Shown: piece by piece, positions 44,901-56,479 of the stretch
How the letters are laid out: every line of letters begins with the position of its first letter
How positions within the stretch are numbered: position 1 is the first letter of the stretch
Assembly: GCF_021347895.1 (NCBI RefSeq)
Contig: NC_067132.1
Coordinates: forward strand, 29,889,757-29,953,756
Direction of reading: 5' to 3'
From: Acanthochromis polyacanthus
Taxonomy: Eukaryota; Chordata; Actinopteri; Pomacentridae
Length of the DNA: 64,000 nucleotides
The notes under the pieces: model-generated
Told to the model about the DNA's origin: nothing
Seen by the model: only the letters and a program-made list of their open reading frames with translations
The model's database searches: none
Program-made: the position numbers and the translations under genes

Positions 44901-47900
44901 CGCCCGAGAGACTTTCAGCTTCAATCGACTCGTGTTTCCTGTTTGAGTCTTTTTATGAAAGAAGATAAACGGCAAACATGAGTCAGCAGGTGAACTATTG
45001 ATCTGCTGGAGCTCAACAACAGACAAGGAGAAACGCCAGTAAATAATATTCAGGCCTTCATGGATTTTCTGCTTAACGCGCTGCCATCTGAGTGTTTTTA
45101 ATGCAGATTTATGAAGGTTTCCTTTAGCTGAAGTGTTTTAAAGGAACCTTTTCATCTCCAAAGTCTTCTTTCACCAACTTTCAGTCTGTTTTTCTACTAA
45201 TGGATCAGGAGTTCTGGCTGCTACTTTGATTTTTATGCAAAAGAATAACAAGTTTCCACCTCTGACATTAAGATTTCCTGTTTTTATCGTCATAAACTGA
45301 GCATTTGTGCAGCTTTTTCTGTATTTTTTTGACTGTATAACTATAAAGTGAAGCAAAACATTTGATTAATTCTTCATAACGTGTACAGGTTTTTTGTTTT
45401 CTCTCCACATCAAACAAGTTTCATAAAGGTACAGAAAGTTTCCAAACATGAGTGGAAACGTTCCAAATGCTCCCAAACGCAGTAAATGTCTGAATGTTTC
45501 TCCAACAAACGACACTCGCTGCTTTATCTTCTTGTGTTTGGGCTTTAAATGTTGGAGTTCAGAGCAAAAAACTGAAGCAGGTTCACAGTTTGGAGCTCAA
45601 CAGAAAAAAATCTGAGTTTTAGATTCATGTTCTGATAAAAGCAGATTTCTTCATTTTTCTGTAGCTTCTTGTTCATGAATCAGCTTTAATGTGATTAAAT
45701 CAAACCTGAAATTCAGATTTTCTTCTGTTTTCTGCGTTCTGTTGTGTAGTTTGAGCTCCAAACTGTGAATCTGCTGCGTTCCGCTTCAGTTTTTTGCTCT
45801 GAATTCCAACATTTAAACCCCAAACACAAGAAGATCAGTGAGTGTCCTTTGTTGGAGAAACATTCAGATATTTACTGTTTTTTGGTTGGTTTTTTTTTCC
45901 AGCTCATGTTTGGAAACTTCCTGCACCTTTAGGAAATATGAAACCTGTTTGATGTGGAGAGGAATTTAAAAAAAATGCTCACGCAATACAGAATTAATGG
46001 AGTGTTTTGCTTCTTTTTATAGCTAAATGATAAAAAAAAAATACAGAAAAAGCTGCACAAATGATCAGTTTATTGATAAAAACAGGAAATCTTTCTGTCT
46101 GAGGTGGAAATTAGTTACTTTATTGCATAAAAATCAAAGCAGCAGCCGTAAAAATTTGTGCCATTAATTGAGAAAAAATTTGAATGAAGGTGGTATTTCT
46201 GTAAAAAGGTGGAAAGATGCACCTAAATATTTATATTTACTGTGTTTAGAAACTTCCTGCACCTTTTAGGAAACATGAAAGCTGTTTAATGTGGGGAGGA
46301 AAGAAACTAAACTGTATTTTTGTGTCTGAAAAATACAGAATATATGGAATGCTTTACTCATTTTGTGGTTTTCTAAGGAGGCCTGGCAGGTTTAAAGCTC
46401 TAAAAAATCAAATGAACCTGCGAAGAAAACACAAAAAAGGACTGGAAATGCAGAGGACTGATATGTTTAAAAAAAGAAGAGTTTGCAGTTTTTTTTCACC
46501 GGCATTTTTGGAGGAAAAATCATTTTAAAAGTGTAGAAATCGACTCAACATCGTAGATGGTTTTTGACTCGTAGCTTGTGAAAGTTTGGAGACACTTCCT
46601 GTTTTTTTTCCTTTATTTTCTGGCCTTATAACGCGTCTTAAACTAGAGATAAACACTCAGTATTTGGAGGGTTTGGGAGCAGAGAGCCTCAGGTTGTTGT
46701 GTAAACGTCTTTATTTTTGTTTACTCCTGCAGCTGGTCAACATCAACGAGAGCTACATGTCTTTGATGAGCGACAACGGAGACATCAGAGAGGACCTGCG
46801 CGTCCCCGACAACGACGTCGGCAGGGAAATCGAGACGAAGTTTGAGGCGGGCGATGAATTCATGGTGAGTTTTCTGCTTCAGAATTCATGAATCATCTGC
46901 TGAACTGGCTGCTGTCTGAGTGTTTTTAATGAAGGTTTCCTTTAGCTGAAGTGTTTTAAACGAACCTTTCAAATCTTCTTTCAGTCTGTTTCTCTGCTAG
47001 TGACTCAGGATTTATGAGCAGCACTTTGATTTTTATAGAAAAAAATGAAGCAGAATGGAACCAAATGGTTTTATAAGTGAAGAAATCTGCTTTGAAGCAC
47101 ATTTTATCAGAAAACATGAGTCCTAAGCTAGAAACATCTGGATTTCTGCTCATTTAATGTGGTTTTTAAAAGCTGCAGCTGCTAATTACCACAGTAAACG
47201 TGATGTTTTATTAGAATATCGTCACATTTTCACCTGTCAGACAGTTAGAACTCCAGGAATTATTTCATTTTACACGTTTAACTGTTTATTTTAAGTACGT
47301 AATGTTGATTTATGGAATGTTTTTATAGATCAAACGCCACAAAAAACACAATTTGAACAAGAAAAGCTGACCAGAAATGACAGGAGAAAACATGATTACA
47401 TCCAAATAAATCACTTTTATATTTTGGAGGTTAAAAAATCTGTTTGTGTGATTTATGTGGCTGAGAACTTTCACAATAAAGTTCTTTATTAGAACAGCGT
47501 CACAGTTTCACCCGTCAGACAGTTAAAACTGCGGGAACTGTTTAATTTTACATGTTTTAACTGTGAAAAAGTTGATTTTAAGTTTATTTATGAAGCATTT
47601 AGATGTCACAACAAAAACTATTTAAAGAGAAAAAACTGACAGTCACAGTAGCTAACATTACATCCAATTCTATTCCTTTTTTAAGTAGAATATTGTCACG
47701 TTTTCACCTGTCAGACAGTTAGAACTCCAGTAAATGTTTATTTTTCCATGTGTAACTGTGATAATGTTGATTTTAAGTTTATTTATGCAGCATTTTAGTA
47801 GATCAGATTCCTCAACAAACACAATTTAAAGAAGAAAAGCTGACCAAAAAGCACAGTATCTGCAGCTTTTTCTGTGTTTTTTCACCGTTTCCCCGCTGGA

Positions 47901-48057
47901 AGCCGGCGGCTCTGCGTCCACATTTAGAGCAGCAGGAGCTCCGTGTTGAATTTCACATGATTGACTCGAGCACCCTGCGTGTCGCCTGCAGGTCACCGTG
48001 ATTTCTGCCATGGGGGAGGAATGTGCTGTCGCTACCAAGGTCCTGGCCAGCAAATAG
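41951..48057 (+). CDS. eif5a2: Translation factor eIF5A (eIF5A2-type), 156 aa, 4 coding exons
   Basis: Exons 41951-42118, 43728-43832, 46733-46864 and 47992-48057 (stop TAG), in phase. eIF5A promotes elongation and termination at stalled ribosomes (for example at polyproline) and is the only protein carrying hypusine. The hypusination loop [12 protein letters not shown] is intact, with the modified lysine at position 51 (K50 in human numbering, shifted by one residue in ADPDLDF). The N-terminal SH3-like and C-terminal OB-fold domains are complete; length is normal (human 153-154). The C-terminal half is more diverged from human than the loop region ([20 protein letters not shown]). The call eif5a2 rather than eif5a rests on neighbours tnik and rpl22l1. 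A 5' noncoding exon lies 3.4 kb upstream. Confidence 0.95.
42680..43192. mobile_element. piggyBac-like MITE, copy 1 (decayed left end)
   Basis: Shares its whole length with the copy at 59,552-60,101: ttccttgtctgaa, atccaaaaattcag, aggaagaaaattcc, aatttcgctggatttt and a terminal gggcgacaccaggg followed by TTAA (43189-43192). It lies in eif5a2 intron 2. Confidence 0.75.
44230..44685. mobile_element. hAT-type MITE, one end, with internal gacaaaa repeats
   Basis: Ends with ccgcatgtttgacacccctg (44666-44685), the well-known hAT terminus CAGGGGTGTCAAACATGCGG read in reverse, preceded by the usual GC-rich ggagggccggttttggaccg. Upstream is a degenerate gacaaaaatgagacaaaa tract. The opposite end is not seen. 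Confidence 0.75.
45216..46147. repeat. 932-bp imperfect foldback in eif5a2 intron
   Basis: Arms about 45,216-45,620 and 45,710-46,147 are reverse complements with scattered indels. Paired segments include gcatttgtgcagctttttct with agaaaaagctgcacaaatga, and ttcacagtttggagctcaa with ttgagctccaaactgtgaa. Partial direct copies of the same sequence lie at about 46,235-46,380 and 46,905-47,050. Confidence 0.85.
46905..47160 (+). repeat. Partial direct copy of the foldback flank
   Basis: gagtgtttttaatgaaggtt, tagctgaagtgttttaaa and tactttgattttta phrases match 45,085-45,240 in the same orientation. The copy starts about 40 bases after the donor of the exon ending at 46864. Confidence 0.75.
47195..47785 (+). 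repeat. Three-copy ~240-bp tandem repeat
   Basis: cacctgtcagacagttagaact and adjoining tttaactgtg...ttgattttaagt recur at about 47,228, 47,508 and 47,708 with spacing of 200-280 bases. It lies in the last eif5a2 intron. Confidence 0.75.
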
Positions 48058-49015
48058 GGAGACGACGGACTTTGCTGCCCGGGCAACAAGCACCACCCAC
48101 AACCAGTCTCTTTGCATTCTCATTGGTTCTGTCACCAAAGCGTCGGCCTTCACAGACAACCTCAAATCATTCTGTTGTGATTTCTCTCATCATTGATCTT
48201 TTTATTTCCCTCCCCACCCCACCCCCGTCCCCACCCCGTTTTATTTGACTTTCTTTTCTCTTTTCCATTTGCTGTTGGGAATGTTCCACTGCAGCTCGCT
48301 GCGTGGTCCTCTGCCTGATCACTGAGGTTCTGTTTGGTAACAATCTACTTTATATAAAAACGACTTCAAAAAAACCACACCCAGCGATCGGTTGCTCATT
48401 CCTGCTTATTTTTGCCTTCAAAGTGTTGGTTTTGCCACTCACATTCCTGAATGTTGAAATGACACCGGGGATTCAGCTTTTCTATGATTATTTTTTATAT
48501 TCTTTAGATTGAATATAGCAGGTCTGAAGCCTTTTAGAGGGGAGGGGAGCGGGGAGGGGAGTTTTTGAGTTGTTAAAGCGGCGGGAGGGGAGGGATCGTC
48601 CCCTGCAGATACTGAATTGTGGTTTAGGTCGTCCTTCTAGCAGCCATACAGCTTTCCAGCATGGCCTTTCCTCTGGTTCCTGAGTGGGTTTTTGGGTGCG
48701 ACGAGGTCCGTGGGATTGGTGGTGGCGTCGGCTAGCACTTAAGAGCACTTGAGGTCCACCGCAGCATGTCAAAGCTCTAAAAACCCAAGAAAAGAGATTG
48801 GTTTTTTTTTCTTTTTTTTTTGCCCCCCCACCCCCCCACCACTTTGTCCCCCGTTTTCAAGAAGAACAGAAACAAAGTTCAGTGATTTAACCCTCGTGAT
48901 GCCAGTCTCTTGTCTGTGTAGAAGTTGGAGGGGCGTCGAGGGTCCTCTCGCCCGCTGGACGCCCCGGCCGTCATCCCCCAAAACAAAAAGGAGAGTTGTG
49001 TTTCGTTTTTTTTTT

Positions 49016-49049
<34 letters not shown>

Positions 49050-49210
49050 TGTAGCGGTGTGGGCCTCCGGCATGCGTGAGGCGGTTTGCAGTGAGGTGTG
49101 TGTTTTCTTTTCGAGGGACTCAATCGGGTTGGGGAGGGTGGTAGAGTTGCAAACTTTTTTGTTCACTCGAGGCCTTTGTCACCTGACTGGAGATGGCAAA
49201 ATAAAACGAT
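48058..49210 (+). other. eif5a2: eif5a2 3' UTR
   Basis: Starts after the TAG stop. The likely polyadenylation signal is AATAAA at 49200-49205 (gcaaaataaaacg). Contains CCACCCC-rich stretches and a (GA)n run at about 49,016-49,047. No other coding sequence supported. Confidence 0.65.
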
Positions 49211-49428
49211 GAAACTAATGGACAAAAATTGCAAACGGTGTCTGGTTTTCTGTCTCTGAACCGAACATTATGGACGTCTCCAAATGTAGTCGGTCAGATG
49301 TCCAAAATATCACAGATGGGACTGAAAGACAGAATTTGATCAATCGTAAAGGAATTTCTTTTAAGAAAAGCAACGATACTTAAAATATGAAATGCAGTGA
49401 AGACTAAAAACGCACAGTCCTCAGCTTA

Positions 49429-49972
49429 CACCCCCTGTCAAAAGTTTTAGGACACTGTCTCATTCAAATAAAGTAGAACCTGTCCTACAACTTTTGACAG
49501 GGGGTGTATTTCATCACATGGATGTGATCAGGGCAGGACTCTGATCATACATGTAAAGTTTCAGGCAGATTGGAGCATGTTCAGGGCATTTACACTGCAT
49601 TGGAAATTTAATGGCGAAGGATCAAAATTCCAGAGGCCACCACGGACACGCCCTTTGACTTTGGAAAAAGATTTTAATAACTTTGGATCATTAAGGCCTC
49701 CTGTATGTACTGGCCCAATTAGAGGTGAATTGGAGTTTCCCCCTAGGAGGAGTTCGCTCCAGAAAAAAATTAAAAATGGGCAAAATCTGACATTCAACAC
49801 AAAATAGCTCACTTCCTGTTGGGTTTGGAATGTGGCTGTCACTGACTTTTTTGTTCAGTCTGATGTGCTGCATATGTGTACCAAACTTGGTAGATACACC
49901 CCCTGTCAAAAGTTGTAGGACGGGTTCTACTTTATTTGAAGGAGAAAGTGTCCTAAAACTTTTGACGGGGTG
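49429..49972. mobile_element. MITE with palindromic termini and TA target duplication
   Basis: The outer ends are CACCCCCTGTCAAAAGTTTT and its inverse, flanked by TA (49427-49428, 49973-49974). Each terminus (49429-49506 and 49897-49972) is itself a ~77-bp palindrome bounded by TA, and the two are inverted relative to each other. The 390-bp interior (acgccctttgactttgg, ggaggagttcgctcc) has no coding capacity. TA suggests Tc1/mariner. Alternatively two independent 77-bp MITEs. Confidence 0.7.
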
Positions 49973-49979
49973 TATGTCG

Positions 49980-51119
49980 GAAATCCATTCCTACGGCACA
50001 TTATAGCTCCTTTTCCCCCCAAGTCAGATCTTCTATCCTGTGTTGTACAACTGGTGAACGTAAACCAAGTCGTCTTCCTCATGTAGCACTGCTTCACCAC
50101 GTATTCATCTGCTCACCAACTGGCTCCCATGAAAAGTTTAACATCGCACATGCTCTACATCAGAATGATGAAACGACACTTTCTGATTAAATTTATGGGA
50201 GTTGGCAACATAACTGTGAAACGCTGTAAATCGAGGACGTCATAAACCGAGGACTTCCTGTGTGAGCGTTACTAAAAAGAGTTAAAATACTTCAATCCTT
50301 GACAGCAGTGGTTCCAGCTGTGGGGAGTTCAGGGCTCCTCCGTTTATGACGTACAGCATTTGATAGTTACGTCAGAACTGGTTAGAGGAAGTAGTGGACC
50401 AATACGTTGTCATGTTGGATTTTGCCTCGTTCACTAACTTTTTGCCCTTCTTCATGCCTCCCAAGCCTGAGTCAGATTCTCCTGATGGAGTTGTGACTTG
50501 CAGCAAAAATCGACTTGTCGGGCTGTAGGAAAGGAACTCCATCGTAAGACGAGGAGCCCTGTAATCCCACTTTTATTTTGTGTTTGGTGGAGTCTGCAGG
50601 GTGTTTTACTTTGAAAAATGACTAGATCGTCTTCCGTCACTTGCTTGTTTTCCATACCTAAACAAAAGCGTCAAAAACCAAACATGTCTGGAGAAAATGG
50701 TCCGTATAAAACTGTCTTGGTTGGAACCTGTTGCTGATCTACAGTTGTGTTGCGACGTCTCGTAAGACTAGAAACAAACGTCTTTACATGCAGGAAGTGT
50801 CTTCAGACCTTTATAAGCTACAAGAAAATAATTTAAGATCATGATCGTTGGTTTTAGCACTTCTAAAATAACTTTCCTTCAAAAATACTGGTGAACGAGG
50901 ACCACCAAAGTCATTTTTTTTAACTTCTCCATCAGTATCGGGTGCCTAAAAATTCACCAAAATGCAGAAAAAGAAGTTTCTAAGCTATTAAAACATTTAA
51001 CAATTCAAAAAAATTACACCAAATACAACTTTAACTTTTTGCATCCTGAATGAGATTATTTTTGCCATAAAAATAAAACATTAAATCTTTAAAAAATGAA
51101 GGGTCTCACAAAGTAGAAA

Positions 51120-51162
<43 letters not shown>

Positions 51163-51640
51163 AAATTGGAAATAATACTGAGGAAAAATTGCACATGACA
51201 ATGAAATGCTGCACCTAAAAAATGAAATACTGCATATTTCATTGACTTCTTGTACATAGAAGTGAAATATTTCACATTTAATTGGAATACTAGAATGAAT
51301 TTTGTTCAGAATTTGCCAATTACTTGACTATAGTTCATGTGAAGACCCTGTGGCTATATTATTTATGGACATTATTCTGATAAATATGCATGAAAACTGG
51401 ACAAATCCGAGGCTTTCCTGGACCCCCCATGAGCATGTTGTGTTTGTGTTGTTATTTCTGTGTGTTGTCTTGTGTTTTACATGTTTTAAGTTCCTCAGAT
51501 GCTCCTTTAGAACCTGTAAAACCAGAGCGTCTCGTGTTGTTTTTCAGTTTGACGTCGGTGGGAACGCCTCAAACTGAGCATGAATCACGGAGCTGCTGCA
51601 TTTCTGAACGCTGAGCCCCTCCGTTTCTCTGACTCATCCA
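49980..51640. other. Intergenic region between eif5a2 and rpl22l1, no gene
   Basis: Segment 50,095-50,260 (attcatctgctcaccaactggc, gtcataaaccgaggac) is related to about 15,020-15,110. (TA)n microsatellite at 51,127-51,160. The segment 51,160-51,290 (tgaaatactgcat, cttcttgtacatagaagtgaaatatt) has a second copy at about 54,900-55,030 in an rpl22l1 intron. No supported ORF. Confidence 0.55.
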
Positions 51641-51789
51641 CACGCTTTCATTTCCTCTTTGTGTGGCGAGGCGGCCGAGGCCTGCAGGTTGTCAATGGTT
51701 GACCAGGATCAGCAGCTTCTTTATCAGGGCGTGTTTGGGCTGCAGGTGACCTTTGGAGTGTTTGAACCACAGCTCTGACGTACGGAGCA

Positions 51790-52690
51790 GTGGAAGGGCC
51801 AAATGACAAAAATAAATCCATAAATAACAGTAGAAATATAAGGACGAATAAATAAAATACAACATATATAATGTGGCAATACGAAGCAATAAATAAATGA
51901 ATCCTTAAAAGAAAAGTAGAAATGTGAAGCCAAAGAACTAAAATAATTTTTAAAAAGAATAAGAAATGTGCTTCAAAATAAATAATGTGGCAGTGTAAAT
52001 AAATGCTAATCAAAAACTTCATCCATAAAAGAAAAGACTAATAAAGGTGAAATTATAAAGACAAATAAATAAAATAAGCAAAATTATGACATTATAATGT
52101 CGCTTTAAAAGCAAAGGAAGAGCACATTTCTTTTTATTTTTAAAAAATATTTATTTGTATTTTTATTTTTATTAGCATTTCCTTCATGGATTAATCTTTT
52201 GATTAATATTGCCACATTATTTATATTTATTTTATTTCTAATCACAGTTTTCCTTTTTATTATTTAATTTATTTGTCTTCATATTTCTACTTTTATTAGC
52301 CTTTTCTTTTATGGATCAACTTTCTTATTATTTCTTTATATTGCCACATTATTTTTTTGTTTTATTTATAAGCACATTATTTCTTTTTAAGTTATTTCAT
52401 TTACTTGTATTTACATTTCTACTTTTATTGGCCTTTTCTTTTAGGGGGTCATTTTTGGATTTATTTTTCTTTATATTGCCACATTTTTTATTATAGGTAG
52501 TGTAAGCATATTTCTTCTTATAATTTGTTATTATTTCATTTATTTGTCTTCATATTTCTCTTTTTGTTAACCTTTTCTTTCATGGCTTAATTTTTATTAA
52601 CATTTATTTATTTATGATTTTATTTATTCATCTTTATATTTCCACTTTTATTTCCCTATTCTTTTCAAGATTAATTTTTGTAATTTCGCT
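51790..52690. repeat. AT-rich foldback built from a ~100-bp unit
   Basis: The unit with atttctacttttattagcct, tatggat and attgccacatt recurs about four times at 52,180-52,690. It appears as reverse complement (aatgtggcaatacg, aaaagaaaagtagaaatgtg) two or three times at 51,790-52,080, so the two halves can pair. Confidence 0.7.
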
Positions 52691-52849
52691 CTCTCACTGC
52701 TCCATACTGACGTGCTTTGTTTTAAATTAATCCCCTAAAACACAGAGAATGAATTCAGAGCTATATGTGGCTCCAGCATTCTGCACTCTCTGGAATTTGA
52801 GTCTTTTTCTTCATTCATGTGCTTATTTCTGCTGCTATGACCGTATTTG

Positions 52850-52927
52850 GTAAGGGCGTTCCGGACGCTACGTGCTACGTCACTGCTCGTCACCTCCGCT
52901 TCTCTCTTTCCCGTCCGAGCTCTCAAC
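52850..52927 (+). promoter_or_regulatory. rpl22l1: rpl22l1 promoter and 5' UTR with TOP-like start
   Basis: Short GC-rich interval with a CRE-like tacgtca (about 52,876) and the pyrimidine run cttctctctttccc (about 52,899), the hallmark of ribosomal-protein TOP promoters, 20-30 bases before the ATG at 52928. Confidence 0.7.
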
Positions 52928-55280
52928 ATGGCGCCGGTAAGTCCGTCCGCTCCTCCATTATTTGCTCCTTTTAACGTTCATCCTGCAGTCGTTTTTCACT
53001 TATTGTGATCACAGTTTAGTAAAAACACAGAGCAGCACCAGCGCAGCTTCACGACGTAAACTCTGAGCTCGTTTATCAGGATTAAAGTCGAGAAGTTAGC
53101 CAGTTAGCATTAGCTCGCAGTAGCTGTTCACACGTGTTCATTCATTCCGCTGTCCGCACTCCATAGACATAAAGTGTGTTTTATCATTTAGCACTAATTT
53201 TCCTGCACTTTACTGTAGGTAGTTTCAATTTATTGTTCATTTCCATGTACTGCAGAGTCCATTTGTTGATTCGGCATAACTTACAGGAACTTATTAGTTT
53301 ATTATCACCTAGTAGTTAACACTTTAATAGAAATATTAGCTAGGTTATCCTTTGCTGCTGGTGTTATATAATGATTTTCCTGCACTTGACTTCAGCTGAT
53401 TTCTGTTTGCCTATATTTTTGTACTTTAGGGCAATTCGGCGTAACTTAGAGAAACTTATCGGTTTAAATTCCCCTTGTAATTGACACATTAATAGAAGAT
53501 TATGCTAATATTAGCTAGCTTATCCTTTTTGCTAATGTCATATGATGGTTTTCCCACATTTGACTTTAGTTGATTTCTATTTATTGCCTGTATTTATTTT
53601 CTTCAAGGTTTATTGGTCAATTCGGCACAACTTAGAGGAGCTTATCGATTTGATATCCTGTGGTAATTTACACATTAGTATGTGATTATGCTAATTTTAG
53701 CTAGCTGCTATTAGAATAAGAAGCGAGTGTAGGAAGGCTTTTAGCATGGAGATGGTAAAAAAATAAAAACTCACACCACCTGTTTTTGCCACTACAAATG
53801 GAAAATTGAGCAGTAAAAGTTCAAGTACAGACTTTAAAGCTGAATAAATCTTGTTCCTTTGATGCTAGGCAAACAGGTTTCTGATTATTTTGTAAATTTC
53901 CTTCACAGATGAAGCAGAAGAGGCCGACTGCTGGCAAGAAGTCCAAAAAGGGAGCAGCATGGAAGTTCACTCTGGACCTGACCCACCCTGTGGAGGACGG
54001 CATCCTGGATTCTGCCAACTTTGTAAGTCTTTAAAAACATTCTAGACGTAGGAGCTGCGTGATTGAAGTGTGAATGTGGAGACGTTTCAGCAGCTGACCG
54101 AGTGTCCGGACTAGGGCCGCCTTCCCTAGCTCCACAGATCCTAGGGTTCTCTTCCCTAGAGCGTCACTGTGCTGTGTCCAATAGGAAACCTTCCTCAAGG
54201 AGAGGATCAAGGTGAACGGAAAGACGGGGAATCTGGGAAATGTCGTTCAGGTCGGCCGCCTGAAGAACAAGATCAACGTCACGTCTGAGAAGCAGTTCTC
54301 CAAGAGGTGAGAGTTTCATCTGCGTTAAAACAACAGCTGATAAAAAATAGTAAAACTGCTGCTAAATGTGCAGAAAAAATGACAAAAAACATGATTACAT
54401 CTAAATATATCCCTTTATATAAATTAAATGTAACATCTGTGTGTTTTCTTTGACATAAATGATGCAGAAAAGGAACAAACTGGTGAATAAAAATTCAGCA
54501 AAATGCAGAAAAAGAAGCTCATGAAAGTCAAAATCATTGAAATATGTTATTAAATTATATTAATGAAATTTAATCAACTTAAATAATTATAAAATAATAT
54601 ATAAAGTAAATAAAATTATTATAAATAATAGAATTTGTAAAACAAAATATAAATATAAAAGTATAATACTAAATCATGTAATTATTTTAATAAAAATCTA
54701 TATTATTAGTTAATATTATTTTAATAATTTAAGTTATAATCCAGTAGAAAAATAAGACTGGTGCTATGAACGATCTAAATATTGGGGTTAAGACTCGACA
54801 ATATTATTTCAATGATTAAAGATTTAATGCTGCTAGAAAAACAATAAGATACATATGAGAAATTACTAAGAAGTCAAATAAGATCAAATACGACCTGAAT
54901 AGAAAACTGGAAATGATGCTGGGGTAAAATAACACATAAGCAAATATTGAACATAAAAAATGAAATATTGCATCTAAAATCTGAAATATTACACATTTCA
55001 TGGACTTTTTGTACATAGAAGTGAAATATTACTCACGATATCGAACAAACCGGCGTTAAAGAACCTGATGGAAAAATAGTAAAACTGCTGCTAAATGCAG
55101 AAAGATTAAGACGTTCTTGTGTCTCGTTCCTCCAGGTACCTGAAGTATCTGACGAAGAAGTACCTGAAGAAGAACAACCTGCGTGATTGGCTGAGAGTGG
55201 TGGCGTCCGATAAGGAGACCTACGAGCTGCGATACTTCCAGATCAGTCAGGACGACGACGAGTCCGAAGCCGACGAGTAA
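52928..55280 (+). CDS. rpl22l1: Ribosomal protein eL22-like (RPL22L1), 129 aa, 4 exons
   Basis: Exons 52928-52936 (only Met-Ala-Pro), 53909-54022, 54185-54306 and 55136-55280 (stop TAA), in phase. It is an eL22 paralogue of the large ribosomal subunit that also binds RNA hairpins and influences splicing. Family signatures: [55 protein letters not shown] and an acidic tail [33 protein letters not shown] and the lack of the long Lys-rich RPL22 N terminus point to RPL22L1 rather than RPL22. The three-codon first exon followed by a ~1-kb intron is the usual ribosomal-protein arrangement. Polyadenylation signal AATAAA at 55289-55294, 9 bases after the stop. Intron 2 carries two identical-stem hairpins just before exon 3. 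Confidence 0.95.
54111..54159 (+). promoter_or_regulatory. rpl22l1: Tandem CTAGGG/CCCTAG hairpins in rpl22l1 intron 2
   Basis: Hairpin 1: ctaggg (54111-54116), 7-base loop, ccctag (54124-54129). Hairpin 2: ctaggg (54141-54146), 7-base loop, ccctag (54154-54159). The loops ccgcctt and ttctctt differ while the stems are identical, spaced exactly 30 bases apart. The second ends 25 bases before exon 3. RPL22-family proteins are known to bind RNA hairpins and to regulate RPL22L1 splicing, so this is a candidate autoregulatory site; the role is inferred. Confidence 0.5.
54307..55135 (+). other. rpl22l1 intron 3, AT-rich
   Basis: Very AT-rich centre (54,540-54,740). From about 54,900 it contains a copy of the dispersed sequence also at 51,160-51,290 (tttttgtacatagaagtgaa). 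Nothing else recognised. Confidence 0.6.
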
Positions 55281-55299
55281 AACGGGAGAATAAACGAGG

Positions 55300-56065
55300 A
55301 GAAAGAACTTCTGTGTCAAGTGATTTTTGTCTCAGTTCCCTACTAAGTAGAGATGAATGTTTTATCTGTTTTGTTGCTTTTAAAGTGAATAAACGGAACA
55401 ACTCGGGTGTTTTTTAACACCTTCAGAGGAAAATAATGTTTCTCAATCTGTTCTGTTTATCAGTTGTCTTCATTTTTCTGGTACTTTACACCGTTCTAAA
55501 CCAGGGGAAGCGTTCAGCCCGGTTTGAACTCCAGTGAGCAGTTAAATCACAACAGAATAACCAAAAGACTGAAACGTGAAGAAAATTATTAAAACAAAAT
55601 GTCCAGAATGACCCACAATTGGTACAAAGTGTGCAAATAGAAGAAAGAAGGTGCTAAAATGATGTGTCCTTGTGTGCACTGTTCTTTTAGCTGCAGACAT
55701 CATTACAAATACACAAAACCAGACTCAGTGTGTCCACGATGACGAGAACTTTTCTAAAGTTTGTCTCAGTTGTGTCTGATAGGAGATGAAATCTGTCCAG
55801 AATGACTTAAGTTTGTCCAAAATTGATCCAAAATAACAGAAAAAAGTCTAAAAATGACTCAGATGTGTCCTTAATGACTACAATGTTCTCAGAATCAGTC
55901 TAAATTAGTCTAAAATTACATAAATCTTGTCAAAAAAAATTTTCTAAATGTCCCAAATGATTAGAACTCCTATGTATTAATTCCTAAAATGTGTCAAAAA
56001 TTAGGTGAAATCTGACAAACCAAAAAAAAATTTGAAGTTTATCCAAAATTAGTTCAAAATTATTG
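55300..56065. other. Intergenic region with degenerate 'tccaaaatgact' words
   Basis: After the rpl22l1 polyadenylation site, words such as tgtccagaatgac, tgtccaaaattgatccaaa and tccaaaattagttc recur from about 55,600 to 56,060. No gene supported. Confidence 0.55.
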
Positions 56066-56069
56066 AAAC

Positions 56070-56265
56070 TTCAGTGGAGCATCTGTGGGATGCTCTGGAT
56101 AAACAAGTGACATCTTCATGCTTCACAACTTCCAGGACTTAAATGATTTGCTGCTAAAATCATGGTTCCAGAAACCACAGAAGAACTTCAGGGCTCTAGT
56201 GGAGTCCATGCCTGAGAGGTCACCAACATAACATCATGTAGGTGGTCAGAATGCTGTCTGGTTGG
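56070..56265 (+). pseudogene. Relic of a Tc1/mariner transposase C-terminus
   Basis: Conceptual translation EHLWDALDKQV, followed with frameshifts by NLQDLKDLLL-like and GLVESMP-like segments (ttccaggacttaaatgattt, ctagtggagtccatgcctga), matches the end of Tc1-like transposases. It is interrupted by stops and lacks the DDE core. Confidence 0.7.
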
Positions 56266-56479
56266 TCCAAGTGTATCTGCAGGTGTGGCTGTGATGGGTG
56301 CAGTTCTCTGATCAGCCACCAGGCGGTGCTGCAAATCACAGTTCGTGAACAGAATGATCTGAATCACACATGCAGCTCAGTGTAACTACACAATGACCTG
56401 AAACACGACTATTAAACAGCCAAAGCTTCACAAACTGAACAGAAGGAGTCACAAAATGCCTACAAAGGTGTGAAATGAG

